DNA of 64,000 nt, taken from positions 1-64,000 of the forward strand of contig JAAZAT010000089.1 in the NCBI GenBank assembly GCA_012514185.1. The letters are read 5' to 3'. This stretch comes from Spirochaetales bacterium. GTDB taxonomy: Bacteria > Spirochaetota > Spirochaetia > Sphaerochaetales > Sphaerochaetaceae. The position numbers were made by a program, and so were the translations under genes. This document shows, piece by piece, positions 1 to 8,905 of this stretch (positions within the stretch are counted from its first letter, which is position 1; each line of letters starts with the position of its first letter). The notes below the pieces were generated by a model. The model was not told the DNA's origin. It searched no databases and saw only the letters and a list, made by a program, of their open reading frames with translations.

Positions 1-462
1 CTTCAATAGTTCGCCCTGTCATTCCTCGCAAACGAACGTAGCTTTTATACTACTGTTCATCATTTCTTAGGTAATTGACTGGGAAGCCCATCTTGGTGGT
101 CTTCCACTATTCCAATCTCTTTATTCTTCCCTACGCTTAGCTTGTCAATAAACCGATTATCAATGCCTTACAGACCTTTCAAATCACCCTCTTTTCTAAA
201 GGGGGCGTTCTTTCAGAGTACTCGATACTTTCATATTCCGTCAAGAGCCTTGCGGTGCTTGCCGTATGTGAGTGATTTAGTTCTCGTTGCCGAACGAGAT
301 GTGATATTACACCCTAACCGCCTTTTTGTCCAGCACTTTTTCAAGAAATTTGCAAAACGTTTTCTAAAATGTTTCAATACAATACTATAAATCCACGAAA
401 CTTTGGGATTGAGAAATTAATAAATCAGGGATATTGTGTAAAAGAAAGGGGAAGGACAATCT
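1..462. other. Stretch without a convincing gene
   Basis: No open frame here looks like an intact gene. The base composition is more AT-rich than the neighbouring genes. On the minus strand three short frames read as protein-like text but each is broken by stops within 20-45 codons: about 390-230, 340-180 and 165-75. This could be the decayed end of a gene or mobile element lying to the left of the window, but no family was recognised. The last 25 bases hold a purine-rich ribosome-binding region for the gene starting at 463. Confidence 0.4.
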
Positions 463-1065
463 ATGCAAAATATTCGAAAAGCCCTGCCGCAGGACCTGCC
501 ATATATATACTCCATCGCCTTGCAAACGGCCTTTGCGGGCTTGGACGGAAGACCCTATTTCAATGATCAATGGTGTGTCGGCCACTATTACGCCGCTCCC
601 TACCTGTTCTTTGAACCAGACGTTTGTTTTATTGCACTTGATGAGAACAGCCGTGTCTCAGGCTATATCGTTGGAACCAGTGATACCAGAAGGTTCAATA
701 CCTGGATGCACCAAACTTGGCTGCCTGTCCTGCAGGAGCAATACAAGCAGGTCAAAGAGTTTAAAAGCGATGCCGAGCAAGCAGTGATCAAAACACTGCT
801 CAAAGGCCCTGGTGAAGGCCTTTGGCAGAATCTGGGTTATCCGGCACATCTGCACATTGACATACTTGAACACCTGCAGGCAAAAGGTATCGGAAAGAGC
901 CTGATGCTCACCTTTTTTGAAGCCGTTAAAAAAAAGGGTGCATCCGGTGTCCACTTGGGTGTGGACGGCAGAAACACCCGTGCATACGGATTCTATGAGA
1001 GAATGGGATTCGAAATTCTCGAACAACAGAACTGGGGTTCCTTGTTCGGGAAAATACTCAATTAG
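463..1065 (+). CDS. GNAT-family N-acetyltransferase
   Basis: A 200-residue protein that probably transfers an acetyl group from acetyl-CoA to an unknown amine in the cytoplasm. The acetyl-CoA binding motif is visible around residues 130-146, where HLQAKGIGKSLM gives the Q/R-x-x-G-x-G signature. It is followed by a C-terminal stretch with the NxxAxxFYERxGF pattern (NTRAYGFYERMGF) typical of the fold. The N-terminal half has a tryptophan/tyrosine-rich insertion, which recalls the acetyltransferase-like domain found near O-GlcNAcase-type enzymes, but the substrate cannot be told. A GAAAGGGGAAGG ribosome-binding region precedes the ATG. The gene converges with the nuclease gene and overlaps its end by 4 bases. 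Confidence 0.85.
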   Translation: MQNIRKALPQDLPYIYSIALQTAFAGLDGRPYFNDQWCVGHYYAAPYLFFEPDVCFIALDENSRVSGYIVGTSDTRRFNTWMHQTWLPVLQEQYKQVKEFKSDAEQAVIKTLLKGPGEGLWQNLGYPAHLHIDILEHLQAKGIGKSLMLTFFEAVKKKGASGVHLGVDGRNTRAYGFYERMGFEILEQQNWGSLFGKILN

Positions 1066-2741
1066 TCCGCATCTGAATCCCACTTCATTTTCAGATACTC
1101 CAAATCGCTGGCAAGACGGTTGATGGCATTCGTGAGCCGGACGGCACGCTTTTGGTCAAGGTGCTGTTCACCACCCGCCACCTGCATACGCTCGACCACC
1201 GAGCGCAGCGTTGCTTCCTGCTTTGTAAGCTCTTCCAACGCTTCATGCAGCTCCCTGATGTAAGGAACCGCCTTGTCGTCCACTGTCGCAGCAATGGGAA
1301 GTGAAGCCTCATCCAGCAAGTCCAGCCGCTCCATTGCTGAAGGTGCGTACGCATTGATATGCAGCGTCCGTGTCACAAAGGAGGCAAACCAGGGAGCCAC
1401 CTCCTTATCGCCATGGACGATGAACGCCCTTCTGGGCTCCTTCTTGAAGGAAGTAAGCCACTTAACCAAGCCCTCTTGATCGGCGTGACCGCTGATCCCA
1501 TGCAGCTCACAGACCTCACAGCGCACATCGATCTGCTCACCGAAAATGGTGACATGCCTGGCTCCATCAAGAATTGATCGTCCCAGGGTTCCACCTGCCT
1601 GATATCCGCTGAACAGTACCGTACACTCCTTCCTGAAGAGATTATGTTTGAGATGGTGCTTGATCCTTCCTGCTTCACACATGCCGCTGGAGCTGATGAT
1701 GACGCAGCTCTCCTTTCGCTTGTTCAAGGCAATCGAGTCAGCTACATCGGTGATGGTTACCAAGGAGGGAAATAAAATCGGATTGATGCCCTTGTTCACG
1801 AGCTCCATGGTCTCATCGTCCATATAGCCGAACAAGTTGCCTGCAAATACATGAGTTGCTTTCACCGAAAGAGGACTGTCCACGAAAACCGGGATGTCTC
1901 CGATGGTGGGACACAGCTTTTTCTCGATGACAACTCTCAAGAGATAGAGAAGTTCCTGTGTCCTGCCCACGGCAAAGGAAGGAATGATGACGTTTCCTCC
2001 CCGCTTGAAGGTCCGCTCCACAATATCGGCAAGCTCCTGTGCCCGAATATGAGTGGGAACGCTGTTTCCCACTGCATTTTCCGGTTTCTTGTGCACCCGG
2101 TTTCCATATGTCGATTCCATAACGACAAAATCGGCTTCGTCGATATAATCCGGGTCCTTGATCAAGGGTTGGTCGAAATTGCCGATATCGCCGGAAAAGA
2201 CTAACTTGCGCCGCTCTTTACCCTCTTTCAGCCACAACTCGATGGAAGAAGAACCAAGCAGGTGTCCTGCATCGTTGAACCGAACCTTGATGCCCTCGTC
2301 GATATCACAGATTTCATCATACAGGCAACTTTCAAAAAACTGCATGGCGTTTTGGGCATCCTCGACCGTATACAACGGTTCGACACCCTTTTTCCCTGCC
2401 CGAACAGCCTTGCGGCTCTTCCACTCCGCTTCCATCTCCTGGATATGACCGCTGTCAGCCAACATGATCTCACACAACTGAGCTGTCGCAGATGTGGCAA
2501 AAATCTTGCCCTTGAAACCCTCTTTCACCAAGAGGGGAATACGCCCGGTATGGTCGATGTGGGCATGGGTGAGAAATACATAATCGATGGCATCTGCGCG
2601 AAAGGGCAGGTCCAAACCCACCTCACGCTCATCGTTGCCCTGTGGCAGGCCGCAATCTATCAAGAGGTATTTTCCATTGACCTGCACCATCGTACAACTG
2701 CCGGTCACCTGCTGCGCTGCTCCATAGAAAGTTATATGCAT
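1062..2741 (-). CDS. Beta-CASP metallo-beta-lactamase-fold RNA-processing exonuclease
   Basis: A 559-residue protein of the metallo-beta-lactamase/beta-CASP family (YSH1/CPSF73-like), expected to cleave or trim RNA with two zinc ions in the cytoplasm. Visible motifs in order are HAHIDHTG (HxHxDH, motif 2), the aspartate of SGDIGNF, VMESTYGNR, PSFAVGRTQELLYLL at the start of the beta-CASP insert, ISSSGMCEAGR, the histidine of HGISGHADQ, and the C-terminal HGD of the RMMBL segment. The chosen ATG follows AGGAG at good spacing; an in-frame start 66 bases upstream has no such site and would add residues outside the family. It is transcribed divergently from the LUD gene. The cellular target is unknown. 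Confidence 0.9.
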   Translation of the reverse strand: MHITFYGAAQQVTGSCTMVQVNGKYLLIDCGLPQGNDEREVGLDLPFRADAIDYVFLTHAHIDHTGRIPLLVKEGFKGKIFATSATAQLCEIMLADSGHIQEMEAEWKSRKAVRAGKKGVEPLYTVEDAQNAMQFFESCLYDEICDIDEGIKVRFNDAGHLLGSSSIELWLKEGKERRKLVFSGDIGNFDQPLIKDPDYIDEADFVVMESTYGNRVHKKPENAVGNSVPTHIRAQELADIVERTFKRGGNVIIPSFAVGRTQELLYLLRVVIEKKLCPTIGDIPVFVDSPLSVKATHVFAGNLFGYMDDETMELVNKGINPILFPSLVTITDVADSIALNKRKESCVIISSSGMCEAGRIKHHLKHNLFRKECTVLFSGYQAGGTLGRSILDGARHVTIFGEQIDVRCEVCELHGISGHADQEGLVKWLTSFKKEPRRAFIVHGDKEVAPWFASFVTRTLHINAYAPSAMERLDLLDEASLPIAATVDDKAVPYIRELHEALEELTKQEATLRSVVERMQVAGGEQHLDQKRAVRLTNAINRLASDLEYLKMKWDSDAD

Positions 2742-2861
2742 GTGTTCACTCCTACCTTCAAAGATACGATTGATAGCCGTTCGATGCAACTTAAATTCCA
2801 AATCCAAGTGAGCTTGCGTAGAGTCGGGGGATTGGGTATCCTAAGAAAAAGGGAGATTTCA

Positions 2862-3542
2862 ATGGACAAACATAAAAGAGCGATCAAAATGCTGCAAGTG
2901 GAACGGACCATCAAATCACTTGCAAAAAACAATATCGAAGCCCGCTTCGTTTCCTCAAGAGAAGAGGTCGTTCCAACGGTAGCTTCCTTGATGAAACACG
3001 GAGAGAGCGTAGCGGTGGGTGGTTCGGTGACCCTTGATGAGACCGGAGTGCTCAATCATCTGCGTAGCGGTTCCTATGTCTTTTACGACCGGTACAAAAA
3101 AGGGATTACCAAGGAGGAGCTCGACGAGGTATTTCTGAAAAGCTTCACTGTCGACACCTACCTCAGCAGTGCCAATGCACTTACCGAACATGGGGAAGTA
3201 TACTGCGTCGATGGAAGATCCAACCGGGTTTCTGCGATGCTCTACGGACCGAAGCAGGTTATCCTGGTTGTCTCATGGGACAAGATTGTACCTGACCTGG
3301 TCAGCGCCATACTGCGGGTGAAAAATATCGCAGCCCCTGCAAACGCCACGCGCCTTAGTACCGGGGCCTTGTGCACCGAAAGCGGGAAATGCATCAATGC
3401 CGGCTGTGATGACAGGCATCTGATGGCATTGGGAGCAGGCGCCTGCGAGCACACCATCTGTTCCAACTATGTTGTTTTTTCCCATCAGCAGATTGAGGGA
3501 AGAATGAAAGTACTCATCGTCGGTGAGAGCATCGGATACTAA
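2862..3542 (+). CDS. LUD-domain (DUF162/YkgG-type) protein
   Basis: A 226-residue protein of the LUD family, which includes LutB/LutC-type lactate-utilisation proteins. The N-terminal helix with repeated lysines, the VAVGGSVTLDETGVL stretch near residues 45-60 and YDRYKKGIT match the family. Near the C-terminus (about residues 165-185) GALCTESGKCINAGCDD supplies three cysteines in a CxxxxxCxxxxC arrangement, which could hold a metal or cluster. GGGAG precedes the ATG. The alcohol dehydrogenase gene begins 11 bases after its stop, so the two are probably co-transcribed and may act together in redox metabolism of a short-chain alcohol or hydroxy acid. The exact reaction is not known for stand-alone members. 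Confidence 0.85.
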   Translation: MDKHKRAIKMLQVERTIKSLAKNNIEARFVSSREEVVPTVASLMKHGESVAVGGSVTLDETGVLNHLRSGSYVFYDRYKKGITKEELDEVFLKSFTVDTYLSSANALTEHGEVYCVDGRSNRVSAMLYGPKQVILVVSWDKIVPDLVSAILRVKNIAAPANATRLSTGALCTESGKCINAGCDDRHLMALGAGACEHTICSNYVVFSHQQIEGRMKVLIVGESIGY

Positions 3543-3553
3543 CGGAGGATTGC

Positions 3554-4744
3554 ATGATAGCGGATTTTACGTACTATACCCCGACAAAAGTCATATTCGG
3601 AAAGAATACTGAATCACAGGTGGGTTCCCTGGTCGCCAACGAAGGCTGCAAGAAAGTCCTGGTCCATTATGGATCGGAAAGCGCGAAAAAATCAGGGTTG
3701 CTTGGAAGGGTCACCGAATCCCTTTCCAAGCAGGGAATCGATTATGTCACGCTGGGAGGTGTCGTACCGAACCCAAGGCTGAGCAAGGTCCATGAGGGCA
3801 TCGAGCTCTGCAGGCAAGAAGGAGTTGACTTCATCCTGGCAGTCGGCGGAGGTTCGGTCATCGACTCTGCCAAAGCCATCGGCTATGGCTTGTATCACGG
3901 TGGCGAGGTGTGGGACTTCTATGACCAGACCCGTCAGATCCAAGGATGTTATCCTGTTGGTGCTGTTTTGACCATTGCCGCCGCCGGCAGTGAAATGAGC
4001 AACTCTTCGGTCATTACCAATGAGAACGGGAATCTCAAACGCGGGGCCAACCACGATTCTTCGCGTTGCAGGTTTGCCATCATGAATCCGGAGCTGACCT
4101 ATACCCTTCCTGAATACCAGACCATGAGCGGTGCAGTCGACATCATGATGCATACCATCGAGCGCTATTTCGTCAAGGGTTCAACCATGGATCTCACCGA
4201 CCAGATGGCCGAGGCGCTCTTGCGCTCCGTCATGGACGCGGCAACCAAGCTGAAACAGAACAGCCGGGACTACGATGCCAGGGCCACCCTGATGTGGGCC
4301 AGCAGCCTCTCGCACAACGGCCTGATGGGTTGCGGGCACAGCCACAGGGGCGACTGGGCTCCTCATCAGTTGGAACACGAGATGGGAGGCATGTTTGATG
4401 TCGCCCATGGTGCGGGTCTGTCGGCAATCTGGATCTCATGGGCCAAGTATGTCTACCTACAGGCTCCCGAACGCTTTGCACGCTTCGGTCGGAACGTCCT
4501 TGGTATTGCAGGCGGCACCGATGCCGAAGCAGATGCCCTTGAAACCATCGAGGCCATGCGCCGCTTCTTCAGAAGCATCGACATGCCGACGAACTTTGCC
4601 GAGCTCGGCATCCATCCTACCGAGGACCAAATCGAGGAGATGACGGTGAAAGCCACGTTCTGGGGCAAGCGCACCCTTGGACAAGTGATGGTGCTCGGCA
4701 AGAATCAAATCAAGGCGATTTACGAGCTTGCCGCTCAGCCTTGA
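3554..4744 (+). CDS. Iron-containing (group III) alcohol dehydrogenase, BdhA/YqhD-like
   Basis: A 396-residue cytoplasmic NAD(P)H-dependent alcohol dehydrogenase, probably reducing an aldehyde to a primary alcohol during fermentation. The nucleotide-binding motif GGGSVIDSAKAIG lies near residues 98-110. Metal ligands are supplied by the aspartate and histidine of AVDIMMHTIERY, HQLEHEMGG and DVAHGAG. Length and motif order match the butanol dehydrogenase/YqhD subgroup rather than the lactaldehyde reductase subgroup. GGAGG sits five bases before the ATG. The 3' end overlaps the convergent unknown gene by 10 bases. The substrate is not fixed by sequence. Confidence 0.93.
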   Translation: MIADFTYYTPTKVIFGKNTESQVGSLVANEGCKKVLVHYGSESAKKSGLLGRVTESLSKQGIDYVTLGGVVPNPRLSKVHEGIELCRQEGVDFILAVGGGSVIDSAKAIGYGLYHGGEVWDFYDQTRQIQGCYPVGAVLTIAAAGSEMSNSSVITNENGNLKRGANHDSSRCRFAIMNPELTYTLPEYQTMSGAVDIMMHTIERYFVKGSTMDLTDQMAEALLRSVMDAATKLKQNSRDYDARATLMWASSLSHNGLMGCGHSHRGDWAPHQLEHEMGGMFDVAHGAGLSAIWISWAKYVYLQAPERFARFGRNVLGIAGGTDAEADALETIEAMRRFFRSIDMPTNFAELGIHPTEDQIEEMTVKATFWGKRTLGQVMVLGKNQIKAIYELAAQP

Positions 4745-5730
4745 TGGTCCTTGGACCAGAGGTAGAGCAGCAACATCTGTTCAAGTGTCCTGAGGGGACC
4801 CGGTCGATCCGAGTCCCTTCTCAGCCTTGAGAGGGCGTTGCGCCTCAGAAAAGACCGATACAACCGGATCGCTGGAAGATCCTCCTCATTGGGCCCTTCC
4901 AGCAACTGGTTTGGTCTCAGCCCAAGAAGCAGGTGTGCTTCTTCCCTGCTCACTGCCGACAGGTGATTCTCTTCCATGATCTCCTGCAGGTTTTTCAACT
5001 GCTCGAAGCTCAGTGAGAACAAGAATTCATCCAATGCATACACGACCTCTTCATCACTTCCACGGTCGCGGAGAAAGTCATGCCACATCGGAGGCAGACG
5101 AAACGAGAGCTGCAGCAGCTCCACTGTTCCAAGCAGGGTGCCGAGGACAGGAACCAAAGTATGCCTGACTTCCCAAAGTTGCTGCATCAGCGGAGCAAAA
5201 GAATCGGCTTGGGCATTGCTTCGCTCCTCCCACATGAGCACCAAGTCCCTGGTCGCCCGGCGGGTCCAACTCTCATTACCCAGGCTGTCTGAAATAATGG
5301 ATATGTACAGGTCCTCAGCCATTAATGAGAACAGGATGGCATGGTAACAAACAAGAATTTGTTCCAGTTTAGGCATCAAGGGTGCATGCTTCTGAGCGAT
5401 TTTTCTGAGAAAACCGAAGAGATGGAGCTTGGAGATGGTAAAAGACCTCCCCAGCGAGGCTTTCGTAGGGAGGTTCACCACCTCCTCGATGCCTTGATTG
5501 CTCAGCTTCGCAGCCAGCGTTTCCACACTACGTGCCTTCTGGGAAAAGCCGAGGTCGGAAGTCAGGGAAGCAGACCGCCCCACTATTCCGGCAAGCATTT
5601 CCAAATCCTCCACCTTTCCATCAAGCAGTGAGGCAAGATTCGGCTCATGCACGTACAGCAGCTCACGGCAATCGTCCAGTAAGCTGAATTCTTGTTCAGT
5701 AAACGCTATGATATCGCTCACAGAGCACAT
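4735..5730 (-). CDS. Unknown all-helical protein
   Basis: A 331-residue soluble-looking protein with no family I recognise. It is rich in leucine and glutamate, has no signal peptide or membrane segment, and reads as a chain of amphipathic helices. Near residues 115-140 a more hydrophobic helix pair is followed by the WTRRATRDLVLMWEERSNAQ region. The C-terminus is basic (LRRNALSRLRRDSDRPG) and then again hydrophobic (LEQMLLLYLWSKDHQ). It lies downstream of the V-ATPase/stress operon on the same strand, separated by 116 bases that contain a possible terminator, so it may have its own promoter. Good codon use and a long uninterrupted frame support that it is real. Confidence 0.7.
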   Translation of the reverse strand: MCSVSDIIAFTEQEFSLLDDCRELLYVHEPNLASLLDGKVEDLEMLAGIVGRSASLTSDLGFSQKARSVETLAAKLSNQGIEEVVNLPTKASLGRSFTISKLHLFGFLRKIAQKHAPLMPKLEQILVCYHAILFSLMAEDLYISIISDSLGNESWTRRATRDLVLMWEERSNAQADSFAPLMQQLWEVRHTLVPVLGTLLGTVELLQLSFRLPPMWHDFLRDRGSDEEVVYALDEFLFSLSFEQLKNLQEIMEENHLSAVSREEAHLLLGLRPNQLLEGPNEEDLPAIRLYRSFLRRNALSRLRRDSDRPGPLRTLEQMLLLYLWSKDHQG

Positions 5731-5786
5731 ACCTCGATAGATATATAATGCTCAAACCATATGCTGGAAACAAGAAAATGTCCAGA

Positions 5787-5821
5787 ACAAAACAAAAGCA
5801 CCACCTCCTGGGAAGCAGTGC
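5787..5821 (-). terminator. Possible Rho-independent terminator of the V-ATPase operon
   Basis: Read on the minus strand, GCACTGC and GGTGGTGC form an eight-pair stem with three G-T wobbles around an eight-base loop. It is followed by TTTTGTTTTG. It lies just after the PTS IIA-like gene, the last gene of the operon. Confidence 0.5.
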
Positions 5822-5846
5822 CTCTCTTTAAAAAACCGCAAGCATA

Positions 5847-6299
5847 TCATTCCATGAACAGACGAACAACCTCTTCACTATCCCGAGCCTGTTCGAGCAT
5901 CCGCCTGAAGACTTGGCTGGTGCAGGTGCGGGCAATGGAAGCAAGCAGCTCAACATGGGCCGAAGCTTGTTTGGATGGAGCCAGGACCAAGAAGAAAATC
6001 CTACTCTTTTGACCATCGGGGGAGTCAAAGTCAACAGGGAAACGACTGATGCCCACCACCATGACGACCTGCTTGACGACATCCGTCTTGGCGTGGGGAA
6101 TGGCAATCCCATTGCCGATACCCGTCGAGCCCAGACTCTCGCGGTTGAGGACAGCATCTAAAATCTGTTCAAACTGCTGTGTTGAATACCCCTTGGCTTT
6201 GGCTATGACTTCAACAAGCTCATTGATGATTCCACGCTTGTCGGTGTGCATGAGCGGCACTTTGACCAAGTTCTTGTCCAATACATCCAGTATATTCAT
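5847..6299 (-). CDS. PTS IIA-like (fructose/nitrogen-type) phosphocarrier domain protein
   Basis: A 150-residue single-domain protein of the PTS EIIA type 2 fold (PtsN/FruA-IIA family). The conserved phosphorylation site lies in GIGNGIAIPHAKTDVV, where the histidine accepts phosphate from an HPr-like protein. No IIB or IIC genes are near, so a regulatory role is more likely than sugar uptake. AAGGAG seven bases upstream fixes the ATG at 6299; a start 21 bases further upstream lacks such a site. It is the last gene of the V-ATPase transcription unit, 10 bases after the universal stress protein, and this position suggests a signalling link to the ATPase or ion balance. That link is inference. 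Confidence 0.88.
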   Translation of the reverse strand: MNILDVLDKNLVKVPLMHTDKRGIINELVEVIAKAKGYSTQQFEQILDAVLNRESLGSTGIGNGIAIPHAKTDVVKQVVMVVGISRFPVDFDSPDGQKSRIFFLVLAPSKQASAHVELLASIARTCTSQVFRRMLEQARDSEEVVRLFME

Positions 6300-6309
6300 G
6301 CAGAGCTCC

Positions 6310-6792
6310 TTACGCTTCAAACTCTAACCAGATATCGTCATCATCACGAACCACCAACACCGGGCAGGGTGATGTGCGCATCATCCTATCAGTCTCGCTT
6401 GCAAGCTCTTCGCGGCGGGAACGGATATCGGTAATCCCTCCGAGCACAAACAAATCGGCTTTCTGTGCTTTCAACAGTTCCTTCACTACTATGTGCACTG
6501 TGCCTTCGAGCTTGACTGTTTCAATATCCACCTCTTTCTGGGAAGCCAATCGTGCGGCATGCTTGAGGTAGCGGTCGGCATCCTGCTGTAAATCCTTCTG
6601 ATACTCATCCCGTTCAACGGCAACAAAAATGCCGGCCTTGACCAGCTCACTCAGTGCCTTGGTATTGATCACGTAGACTGCAGTGAGCTTCGCATCATGC
6701 TCCTTTGCCAGCTTGATCCCATACATGATGGCGGTCATCGAACTTTCAGAACCATCCAGATACACGACGATCTGCTTAAATGGAACTCCCAT
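6310..6792 (-). CDS. Universal stress protein (UspA family)
   Basis: A 160-residue UspA-fold protein. It starts with the typical first strand FKQIVVYLDGSESSMTA and ends with PCPVLVV, the last strand of the family. The ATP-binding loop, usually G-2x-G-9x-G-S/T, is degenerate here: GGITDIRSRREE and then SETDRMMR. Nucleotide binding is therefore doubtful. AGGGAGG six bases before the ATG fixes the start, so the gene overlaps the end of the V-ATPase subunit D gene by 17 bases and is probably translationally coupled to it. Confidence 0.88.
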   Translation of the reverse strand: MGVPFKQIVVYLDGSESSMTAIMYGIKLAKEHDAKLTAVYVINTKALSELVKAGIFVAVERDEYQKDLQQDADRYLKHAARLASQKEVDIETVKLEGTVHIVVKELLKAQKADLFVLGGITDIRSRREELASETDRMMRTSPCPVLVVRDDDDIWLEFEA

Positions 6793-7474
6793 GCAAGCCT
6801 CCCTTATCCATCGTATCATTATCGGCACAAGAGGTCAAAGCCTGAACCTGAGACTTGGCCTGTTCCATACGGTCTTTTACAACCTTGAGCAGGATGAAGT
6901 TCTCACGCTCCTGCTCCTCGATGCGGCTGCGCATCCAAGCGATGGTCTCCTTATTCTGGGGAATCACGATCTTTTCCAACGCATTGACCTTGCGGATTGT
7001 CTTTTTCACTTCCTTGGCAAGGCGCATGATGGAGACTTTGAGCTCGGCCAGCCTTCCCATCAATTGCAAGGTTGTCCGATACCGTTCGATGGATAGTTCG
7101 CTGAGAATGCTGGTGTCCTCACTGCTGAAATAAGGGCTCTTGTCTACGAACGTGGTCTCCACCTTGGGTACCGAGACACCCATGACCCGTCTACTGCCAA
7201 GATTGATGGAATAATCGATGTTCACCGCTCCTCCGAGGTTTCCCACCCTCAGCCTGCCCATCTGCATGATGGCATCGCTGAGAGAGAGCTGAGCCTCGGC
7301 AAGGGATTTGACCACCCGGCTCTCATAATCGACGGCTTGATCGACCAAAGTAAGCAGTTCCACTACAAGAATGGAGCGCTTCTGGTCGAGCAGCTCATGA
7401 CCGAGCTGGGCAAACTTGAGATCTTCGATCAACTTGAGCAGGTTGCTCCTGGTAGGAGCAAGTGTGGTATTCAC
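6776..7474 (-). CDS. atpD (ntpD): V-type ATPase subunit D
   Basis: A 232-residue central-stalk subunit that couples the catalytic A3B3 head to the membrane rotor. The family signature is the N-terminal PTRSNLLKLIEDLKFA, followed by long helices predicted to form the coiled-coil axle. The C-terminal helix contains NALEKIVIP, as usual in this family. Length is normal apart from an extra tail of roughly 20 residues. The gene starts 10 bases after the subunit B stop, with an AAGGAGGAAGG ribosome-binding region, and is the last structural ATPase gene in the operon. Confidence 0.95.
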   Translation of the reverse strand: MNTTLAPTRSNLLKLIEDLKFAQLGHELLDQKRSILVVELLTLVDQAVDYESRVVKSLAEAQLSLSDAIMQMGRLRVGNLGGAVNIDYSINLGSRRVMGVSVPKVETTFVDKSPYFSSEDTSILSELSIERYRTTLQLMGRLAELKVSIMRLAKEVKKTIRKVNALEKIVIPQNKETIAWMRSRIEEQERENFILLKVVKDRMEQAKSQVQALTSCADNDTMDKGGLHGSSI

Positions 7475-7483
7475 CCTTCCTCC

Positions 7484-8905
7484 TTACTTGCCATAGTATT
7501 GGGCAATCTCCTCATCGGTCAGTCGCTGCAGCTCCTCGCTGGGCAATTTGCTCAACGCCTCCCAACCAAGATCGAGGGTCTGCTCGATACTGCGATCCTC
7601 ATCGAATCCTTGATTCACAAACTTCTTCTCAAAGAAGCTGCCGAACTCCAAATACTGTTGGTCGAGGGTGGTCAACTCCTCCTCGCCGATAACCGAGGCA
7701 AGGTTCTGCACATCCTTGACATGACTGTATGAGGCAAACAGCTGGTTGGCCAGGTGGGGGTGGTCGGCTCGCGTCATTCCCTCCCCGATCCCGTCCTTCA
7801 TCAGGCGGGAAAGGGACGGCAGACAATTGATGGGGGGATAAATACCGCGTGCCTGCATGCCCCGCTCAAAGACTATCTGACCCTCGGTGATGTATCCGGT
7901 GAGGTCGGGTACCGGGTGGCTGATATCATCGTTGGGCATGGAGAGAATGGGCAGCTGGGTGATCGAACCGCTGCGGCCGCTGATCTTTCCCGATCGTTCA
8001 TAAATCTCAGCCAGGTTGGAGTATAAATATCCCGGATAGCCTTTGCGGGAAGGAATCTCACCACGCATGGTGCCGATCTCACGCAAGGATTCACAGTAGT
8101 TGGTCATATCGGTCATGATCACCAACACCTGCTTGCCCTTGTCGAAAGCCAGATACTCCGCAAGCGTCAGAGCCGTCTTGGGCGTAATGGTGCGCTCGAT
8201 CGAGGGGTCGTCTGCAAGCGAGAGAAACAATGCCACATTGTCAAGAACTCCAGTTTCCTCAAAGCTGTCGATGAAAAACCGGGCTACGTCGTACTTGACA
8301 CCCATTGCAGCAAAGACGATGCAGAAATCCCCCGAGCTGCCCCGCACCTTCGCCTGTCGGGCGATCTGGGCGGCAAGCTGGTTGTGGTCCAGACCGTTTC
8401 CACTGAAAATGGGAAGCTTCTGGCCCTGGATGAGCGTAGTCATTCCATCGATGACGGAAATACCGGTCTGGATGAAGTCGCGGGGATATTCACGGGCCGT
8501 AGGATTGATCGGCTCGCCATTCACTTCCCGCTGTGTAAAGCCTTGCACGGTTCCCGAGCCGTCACGGCTCTTTCCCAGCCCGTTCATGACGCGTCCGAGC
8601 ATCTGCTCGGAAACACCAAGGGTCAAGGGTTCACCCATGAACCGCATGCCGGTAGCAGGCAGGGTCAAGCCATCGGTTCCCTCGAAGACCTGTACGACTA
8701 CCACATCGTCACTGGTGTCCAGGACCTGACCTGAACGGTGTGACCCATCGGGAGCGAGAATTTCGACAAGCTCGCCGAAACCCACCGCATGGGTGTTTCG
8801 CATATATACCAGCGGCCCGTCGATGCGGCTTACGCCGCGGTACTCACGTCCACTGAGAAGCCGTCGGTCAGTTTGGGCCAGCAAGGTTTCCGCCTTAGTT
8901 CTCAT
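7484..8905 (-). CDS. atpB (ntpB): V-type ATPase subunit B
   Basis: A 473-residue non-catalytic nucleotide-binding subunit of the V1 head. It contains the beta-barrel N-terminus, [18 protein letters not shown] in place of a Walker A motif as expected for B subunits, and the [20 protein letters not shown] and [19 protein letters not shown] regions. The ATG at 8905 follows GGAGG and overlaps the subunit A stop by 11 bases, indicating coupled translation. A start 33 bases upstream would lie further inside the A gene and is less likely. Confidence 0.96.
   Translation of the reverse strand: MRTKAETLLAQTDRRLLSGREYRGVSRIDGPLVYMRNTHAVGFGELVEILAPDGSHRSGQVLDTSDDVVVVQVFEGTDGLTLPATGMRFMGEPLTLGVSEQMLGRVMNGLGKSRDGSGTVQGFTQREVNGEPINPTAREYPRDFIQTGISVIDGMTTLIQGQKLPIFSGNGLDHNQLAAQIARQAKVRGSSGDFCIVFAAMGVKYDVARFFIDSFEETGVLDNVALFLSLADDPSIERTITPKTALTLAEYLAFDKGKQVLVIMTDMTNYCESLREIGTMRGEIPSRKGYPGYLYSNLAEIYERSGKISGRSGSITQLPILSMPNDDISHPVPDLTGYITEGQIVFERGMQARGIYPPINCLPSLSRLMKDGIGEGMTRADHPHLANQLFASYSHVKDVQNLASVIGEEELTTLDQQYLEFGSFFEKKFVNQGFDEDRSIEQTLDLGWEALSKLPSEELQRLTDEEIAQYYGK

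Noticed and set aside
142-390. An 82-codon plus-strand frame
   Set aside because: No ribosome-binding site, odd composition and no family features.
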